From: Fibrobacteraceae bacterium
GTDB lineage: Bacteria; Fibrobacterota; Fibrobacteria; Fibrobacterales; Fibrobacteraceae
DNA: 9,687 bases
Assembly (NCBI GenBank): GCA_023231365.1
Contig: JALNVO010000095.1
Coordinates: 1-9,687, forward strand
Reading direction: 5' to 3'
The position numbers and the translations under genes are program-made. The notes under the pieces are model-generated. The model searched no databases, was not told where the DNA came from, and worked only from the letters and a program-made list of their open reading frames with translations. Of this stretch, positions 6,296-9,687 are shown piece after piece (within the stretch, counting starts at the first letter, position 1; every line of letters starts with the position of its first letter).

Positions 6296-7666
6296 ATGTA
6301 TAAATTTCTTTTTATCATAAGCCTTTTTGCCGCATTTGCTTCCGCTTCGGATTGCATTATTCACGACGTTTTGTTCGCGGGTGCGTTTGATGAAAGCACG
6401 GAAAAGTATTTCATGAATTTGGCGAAAGCACCTTGCTCCTCTGTCTTTGCAAGGGAAACGACTCTTGTGGATTATCTTGTGGATGAAGGATTTCCTTTTG
6501 CGGAGGTTTATCACGATATAGATTCTTCTTCGGGAAAACTTATAGTGACTCTTGATAGAGGAAACGCTTGGGTTTGGGCTTCTTCGGAAAATGTGGAAAA
6601 GTCAAAAACGCACCGGAATGTTTTTGCAATGCTTTCCGGCTTGAAATCCGGTAGCGCCGTGCGTATTTCGGATGTTTCCCGTGCAGAACAGAAGCTTATC
6701 AATTCGGGGTACTTTGAATCGACGGCAGAACCAAAGCTCTATAGAGACTCTGTCCGAAATCGGCTCGTTCCCGTATTTTCTATGCGGGATCTACAAGTGA
6801 ACAGCTTTGAAGGTTTTCTCACTTATGCGAGTGGCGAAGACGGCGGTTGGGTAGGTTCCTTGAATTTGGTGCTTTATAATATGAGGGGCACGGCCCGCGA
6901 TCTATCCCTCTCTGGGGAGACAGGAGATTATGGGCGATCTGTTACTTTATACTACAAGGAACCTTGGCTTTTGGGCACTGGCTGGAATGGCATTGTGCGA
7001 GGAAATTTAGAAGAAGATTCTACTTATAAGAGCGCTTTACTTGAAGGCGGCGTTTCTCGGAATATTGGGTTCTATTTTGAATTTGCTGTTTTAGGTGGAA
7101 TAGGGGACGATAAATGGACTTATACTCTGGAAACGCATTTTAAAAATGAAGACCGCTTGCAGTTACCTCGCCGCGGGGGCTATTTAAATGGCACATTCCA
7201 AGTTATCAAGGACAGAACGGATTCGTCCAGTGAGGTTTCAGTTTCTTTGTATGCAAACGGGATGCGTCTAACTCCTATTACAGAAAATTGGATTTTGCAG
7301 ACATCGTTTTTTGCAGGGACTCTTCTTCCGACAGATAAGAACTTTGAATTGGATGAGCTTTATTCGTTGGGAGGTATGGATAATTTGAAAGGGTATCGCC
7401 CAGATTTTTTTCATACGCGGGCTTATGGCATTACTGAGGCGGATCTTCAATTGCGGGCTCTTGCGGGGAATTCGTTTCATTTATTCTTTGAGCCTGCTCT
7501 GCATCGGGCTCGTTTGCCGGAACATGGCTGGGTGGATACTTATAGTTATGGTTTGGGAATTACCCAGTATCGAGGATCGTGGAGCCTATCTCTTTATTAT
7601 GCATTGCACCGCGGAGAAGCTCCTTTAGATGGACTATTGCATTTTGGTGTAAGAACTTTGTTCTAA
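6296..7666 (+). CDS. Omp85/BamA-superfamily outer-membrane protein
   Basis: This is a 456-residue protein with a signal peptide (1 to about 18, cleavage near FASAS-D). Residues about 20-165 look like one or two POTRA-type domains (for example VSRAEQKLINSGYFESTAEP at 127-146, the usual helix-then-'GYF' POTRA ending). The rest is a beta barrel. The strongest family mark is LGGMDNLKGYRPDFF (358-372) followed by EADLQLRA, matching the LGG..slRGY loop of the Omp85/surface-antigen family, but with Lys (K365) where the family normally has Arg. It ends GVRTLF, a terminal-Phe barrel signal. It is shorter than BamA, which has five POTRAs, so it is more likely a specialised insertase or secretion barrel like TamA, FhaC or patatin-linked forms than the essential BamA. 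It follows the 960-residue gene after six bases, with AGGCGA overlapping that gene's stop. Cys20 and Cys47 could pair. Confidence 0.82.
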   Translation: MYKFLFIISLFAAFASASDCIIHDVLFAGAFDESTEKYFMNLAKAPCSSVFARETTLVDYLVDEGFPFAEVYHDIDSSSGKLIVTLDRGNAWVWASSENVEKSKTHRNVFAMLSGLKSGSAVRISDVSRAEQKLINSGYFESTAEPKLYRDSVRNRLVPVFSMRDLQVNSFEGFLTYASGEDGGWVGSLNLVLYNMRGTARDLSLSGETGDYGRSVTLYYKEPWLLGTGWNGIVRGNLEEDSTYKSALLEGGVSRNIGFYFEFAVLGGIGDDKWTYTLETHFKNEDRLQLPRRGGYLNGTFQVIKDRTDSSSEVSVSLYANGMRLTPITENWILQTSFFAGTLLPTDKNFELDELYSLGGMDNLKGYRPDFFHTRAYGITEADLQLRALAGNSFHLFFEPALHRARLPEHGWVDTYSYGLGITQYRGSWSLSLYYALHRGEAPLDGLLHFGVRTLF

Positions 7667-7673
7667 TCCTGTT

Positions 7674-8639
7674 TTACAAAAGCGGATGCTTGCTTTTTTC
7701 TCCGGTTATTTCACGGACGAACCGAGGAACGAGGTATCCCGGGAGGGCGTTCCTCACTTTTTCCATCATCTCTAGAGCTTCTGTATCAGGAACTTCAAAA
7801 TGGGCAACTCCCGTTGCATGGTCGAGCTGGTGCAAGTAGTAGGGGAGAACGCCTTGGTTGAATAAAGCAAATGAAAGTTCCACAAGCGTCGCCGGGCTGT
7901 CGTTTACGCCTTTGAGTAGCGTTGTCTGGTTGAGAAGCGTTGCTCCGATTTCCTTTAACTCGGCAAAGACTTTTTTAGAACTTTCATCGAGCTCGTTAGG
8001 ATGGTCCACATGGGAAACAAACACGAGCTTTTTCGTTTGTGCGATTTTTTGCAAAGCTTCAAAATGGGAGTCTTTCCCGTTTTTGAGTATGCGGGAAGGA
8101 AGACTGATGGGGAGACGAGTGTGTATGCGGATGGTCCTTAGTGGTTCTTGTTGCAGAGCAATTTGGACAAGGGAATTGAACGCTTTTTGTGAAAGCATTA
8201 GAGGATCTCCACCCGATAGGATGAGCTCGTGAATTTCAGGCGATCCAGCAAGCCAGGCTTCGAGTTCCTCTACAAATTTTGTATTGACGCGGAGATTTTC
8301 TCCCCGGCGAAAACAGAATCGGCAATGCAGGCTACAGGCTGGGGTGGGCTCGATAAGGGCGCGCCCTTCGTATTTTTGGAGGATTCCTGGCTCTTTTTCG
8401 CTTTCGAGGTCTCCGACGGGGTCGTCCGAAAAACCTTCAACAGCCAGGTTTTCCTCTTCTCTTGGCAGAATTTCATGGAGAAGGGGATCGTTTAGGTCTC
8501 CTTTCTGTATTTTAGATGCAAAATGCCGGGAAACAAGGAATGAAAATGAGGAATTGGACACTTTGATGTCGGCTGGAGGGAGTTCCAAGTAGGCGTAAAG
8601 GTCTTTCAAACTTGTAAAAAAACTATCTGCTTTGTTCAT
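7674..8639 (-). CDS. epmB: EF-P beta-lysylation enzyme, lysine 2,3-aminomutase EpmB (radical SAM)
   Basis: From the ATG at 8639 this encodes 321 residues of the KamA/EpmB family. EpmB converts (S)-lysine to (R)-beta-lysine, which EpmA attaches to elongation factor P. The radical SAM cluster motif is CSLHCRFC (C102, C106, C109) followed by FRR. SGGDP (142-146) is the SAM-binding motif, HTRLPISLPSR (173-183) is a family stretch, and LLNQTTLLKGVND (235-247) and LPYYLHQLDHATGVAHF (265-281) match EpmB closely. The PLP-binding Lys is expected in the C-terminal GEKSKHPLL, at K317. Length and ends fit EpmB rather than the longer clostridial aminomutase, which has a C-terminal extension. The frame also opens at a TTG (8678) giving 13 more residues; I prefer the ATG because the extension adds no conserved sequence and overlaps the efp ribosome-binding site. 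It is divergent from efp, 44 bases apart, which strongly supports the role. Confidence 0.9.
   Translation of the reverse strand: MNKADSFFTSLKDLYAYLELPPADIKVSNSSFSFLVSRHFASKIQKGDLNDPLLHEILPREEENLAVEGFSDDPVGDLESEKEPGILQKYEGRALIEPTPACSLHCRFCFRRGENLRVNTKFVEELEAWLAGSPEIHELILSGGDPLMLSQKAFNSLVQIALQQEPLRTIRIHTRLPISLPSRILKNGKDSHFEALQKIAQTKKLVFVSHVDHPNELDESSKKVFAELKEIGATLLNQTTLLKGVNDSPATLVELSFALFNQGVLPYYLHQLDHATGVAHFEVPDTEALEMMEKVRNALPGYLVPRFVREITGEKSKHPLL
7678..7699 (+). terminator. Weak terminator-like hairpin after the mglA block
   Basis: AAAAGC (7678-7683) pairs with GCTTTT (7692-7697), and T continues to 7699. It sits 11 bases after the last stop of the + strand block and inside the 3' end of epmB, whose stop lies at 7674-7676. 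The stem is short and AT-rich, so termination may be partial. The two genes converge with only seven bases between their stop codons, leaving no room for a separate terminator. Confidence 0.35.
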
Positions 8640-8683
8640 AAATATTCTATTTTTAGCGCCAAATTCTTTAAGAGGCAATTCCT
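8640..8683. promoter_or_regulatory. Shared epmB/efp divergent leader
   Basis: Only 44 bases separate the two divergent start codons. AGAGG (8671-8675), eight bases before the efp ATG, is a good ribosome-binding site. No clear Shine-Dalgarno sequence precedes the epmB ATG on the - strand. TATTCT (8643-8648) could be a + strand -10 box, but I see no matching -35. Promoters for each gene must therefore overlap this leader or lie inside the neighbouring coding sequence, which could tie the expression of the two genes together. Confidence 0.4.
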
Positions 8684-9250
8684 ATGGGTACAGTTAGCAC
8701 AAACGAGTTCCGCAAAAAGTTAAAAATTATCGTCGATAGCCAACCATGGATGATCATCGACAACCAGTTCGTAAAGCCGGGTAAGGGCCAGGCTTTCAAC
8801 CGCGTCCGTATCAAGAACCTCATTACGGGTCGTACTCTTGAACGTACTTGGAAGAGTGGCGATACTGTTGAAGAAGCTGAAGTGACATACAATGAAATGA
8901 CGTACCTCTATAATGATGGTGAAACGTGGTTCTTCCTAGACAATACGTCAAGTGAAACGATGGAGATTCCCAAGGAAGCTTTGAATGGGGCTGAAGTCTG
9001 GCTTCTTGATAATGCACCTGTCCAGGTGACTTGGTGGGATGGAAAAGCGATTGAAGTCATTCCTCCGACCTTCGTTGAAATGGTTATTAAGGAAGCTCCT
9101 CCGGCGGTTCAGGGAAATACGAGCGGCAACGTTCTTCGTGAAGCGATCATGGAAACAGGTGCTAAGGTGATGATTCCGCTTTTCATTCAAGAAGGAATGA
9201 AGATCAAGGTTGATACGCGGGATGGTTCTTATGTCGAGCGTGCAAAGTAA
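8684..9250 (+). CDS. efp: Elongation factor P
   Basis: This is a 188-residue translation factor of normal length. It binds between the P and E sites and relieves ribosome stalling at polyproline stretches. The N-terminal KOW-like domain carries the modified loop KPGKGQAF (31-38); Lys34 lies at the same position as the beta-lysylated residue of E. coli EF-P. The middle OB domain contains TYLYNDGETWFFLDN (69-83). The C-terminal OB domain ends GAKVMIPLFIQEGMKIKVDTRDGSYVERAK, close to the E. coli ending. Lys rather than Arg at the tip, together with the adjacent epmB, indicates the EpmA/EpmB modification route and not rhamnosylation by EarP. No epmA is seen in the window. AGAGG at 8671-8675 supports the start. 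Downstream comes the large inverted repeat. Confidence 0.97.
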   Translation: MGTVSTNEFRKKLKIIVDSQPWMIIDNQFVKPGKGQAFNRVRIKNLITGRTLERTWKSGDTVEEAEVTYNEMTYLYNDGETWFFLDNTSSETMEIPKEALNGAEVWLLDNAPVQVTWWDGKAIEVIPPTFVEMVIKEAPPAVQGNTSGNVLREAIMETGAKVMIPLFIQEGMKIKVDTRDGSYVERAK

Positions 9251-9257
9251 TCATTGG

Positions 9258-9366
9258 AATAATTGCATGATAAGCTTCGCATAGCGGCGTTCTCGGGGCC
9301 TCGTCGTACGGGAGTACGATTTTCGGCCCCTGCGGCCTTGCTCTGCTCGCTTCTAATGCAATTATT
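9258..9366. repeat. Long nested inverted repeat downstream of efp
   Basis: AATAATTGCAT (9258-9268) and ATGCAATTATT (9356-9366) are exact 11-bp inverted ends of a 109-bp element. Inside, GGGGCC (9295-9300) pairs with GGCCCC (9325-9330), and within that TCGTAC (9304-9309) pairs with GTACGA (9314-9319) around a GGGA loop. The whole could fold as a long branched hairpin, and the right arm runs into TTATTTTGTT. It starts eight bases after the efp stop, so it may act as the efp terminator. Its terminal inverted repeats also resemble a small non-autonomous mobile element, though no target duplication is evident. Confidence 0.7.
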
Positions 9367-9395
9367 TTGTTCAGCACATCTCTGAAGTTCGTCTC

Positions 9396-9431
9396 TTGGC
9401 CATCGCCTGTCCGGCTTGGCCAAATTTTTTT
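9396..9431 (+). terminator. Terminator-like hairpin in repeat unit 1
   Basis: TTGGCC (9396-9401) pairs with GGCCAA (9418-9423) across a 16-nt loop that can partly pair inside (GCC/GGC). After one A come seven T (9425-9431). This is the form of a Rho-independent terminator on the + strand. Confidence 0.6.
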
Positions 9432-9487
9432 GTTGTGCTGGTTCTCGTTTGGATTTTATTAGCTAGCGTCATCTCAGAGTTCGTCTT

Positions 9488-9523
9488 TTGGCCATCGCCT
9501 GTCCGGCTCGGCCAAATTTTTTT
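9488..9523 (+). terminator. Terminator-like hairpin in repeat unit 2
   Basis: This is the same TTGGCC/GGCCAA stem and T7 tract, 92 bp after the first. In this copy the base before the stem is T instead of C, so the stem gains an extra T-A pair (TTTGGCC/GGCCAAA). Confidence 0.6.
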
Positions 9524-9579
9524 GTTGTGCTGGTTCTCGTTTGGATTTTATTAGCTAGCGTCACCTCAGAGTTCGTCTC

Positions 9580-9615
9580 TTGGCCATCGCCTGTCCGGCT
9601 CGGCCAAATTTTTTT
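9580..9615 (+). terminator. Terminator-like hairpin in repeat unit 3
   Basis: This is the third copy of the TTGGCC/GGCCAA stem followed by A and T7. The left half of a fourth copy is visible up to the window end. Confidence 0.6.
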
Positions 9616-9687
9616 GTTGTGCTGGTTCTCGTTTGGATTTTATTAGCTAGCGTCATCTCAGAGTTCGTCTCTTGGCCATCGCCTGTC

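Larger units (their letters stand above)
9377..9687. repeat. Tandem array of 92-bp units, continuing past the window
   Basis: The stretch GTTCGTC(T/C) starts at 9387, 9479, 9571 and 9663, a strict 92-bp period. About 3.3 units are visible and the last is cut by the window edge. Copies are nearly identical, with single differences such as GTCTTTTGG in place of GTCTCTTGG (copy 2), GGCTTGGCC in place of GGCTCGGCC (copy 1) and GTCACCTC in place of GTCATCTC (9569-9576 region). The left edge near 9377-9386 is degenerate. Because 92 is not a multiple of three and no long frame crosses it, the array is non-coding. Each complete unit holds a terminator-like hairpin with a T7 tract, followed by an AT-rich part ending in AGCTAGCG. 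It is not a CRISPR: there is no short repeat alternating with unique spacers. Confidence 0.95.

Noticed and set aside
6353..6361. Lipoprotein cleavage site at Cys20 of the Omp85-type protein
   Set aside because: The residues before the Cys (SASD) do not fit a lipobox, which needs Leu or a similar residue at -3 and a small residue at -1. An ordinary signal peptide fits better.
7858..8592. Several + strand open frames across the epmB region
   Set aside because: They are antisense to a gene with clear radical SAM motifs and have no recognisable protein features.
8640..8678. TTG start for epmB at 8678
   Set aside because: The extra 13 residues show no family similarity and overlap the efp ribosome-binding site. 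ATG 8639 is preferred, though without a clear Shine-Dalgarno sequence this is not certain.
9229..9423. - strand frame of 64 residues across the inverted repeat
   Set aside because: It spans the end of efp, the nested hairpins and the first repeat unit. Its composition follows the repeats and there is no ribosome-binding site.
9377..9687. CRISPR array
   Set aside because: The whole 92-bp unit is repeated. There are no unique spacers between short repeats and no cas gene in the window.

Overview
This window reads as chromosome from a Gram-negative, double-membraned bacterium. The mid-range GC content, an MglA-type GTPase with a roadblock partner, several outer-membrane beta-barrel proteins and repeat-rich intergenic DNA would fit Fibrobacter or a close relative. 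That placement is an inference from protein style and repeats, not from a marker gene.

Layout, left to right. Positions 1-234 are non-coding and filled with short palindromes and an imperfect direct repeat. A cysQ-type nucleotidase follows (235-1014), then rpsT for ribosomal protein S20 (1107-1376), which has its own good promoter and a strong intrinsic terminator. Next is a tight five-gene block on the + strand (1499-7666, gaps of 3-18 nt): an MglA GTPase with a long Pro/Ala/Ser-rich tail, an MglB-like roadblock protein, a small membrane-anchored DUF2914-like protein, a 960-residue predicted outer-membrane barrel protein, and an Omp85/BamA-superfamily barrel protein. On the - strand, epmB (7674-8639) converges on this block. 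It is divergent from efp (8684-9250), so the enzyme making beta-lysine sits beside elongation factor P, the protein that receives it. The right end (9251-9687) is non-coding. It holds a long nested inverted repeat and then a tandem array of 92-bp units that runs off the window, each complete unit carrying a terminator-like hairpin followed by seven T.

How the genes work together. The five-gene block looks like one transcription unit linking a cytoplasmic polarity switch (GTPase plus roadblock) to envelope proteins, including an Omp85-type barrel next to a large barrel of unrecognised function. No published system with this exact composition comes to mind, and it is the best candidate here for something undescribed. 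The efp/epmB pair implies beta-lysylation of EF-P at Lys34. The ligase EpmA is not in the window.

The most unusual non-coding feature is the 92-bp array. It may be a stack of terminators, a set of tandem small-RNA units or a simple minisatellite; the sequence alone does not decide.
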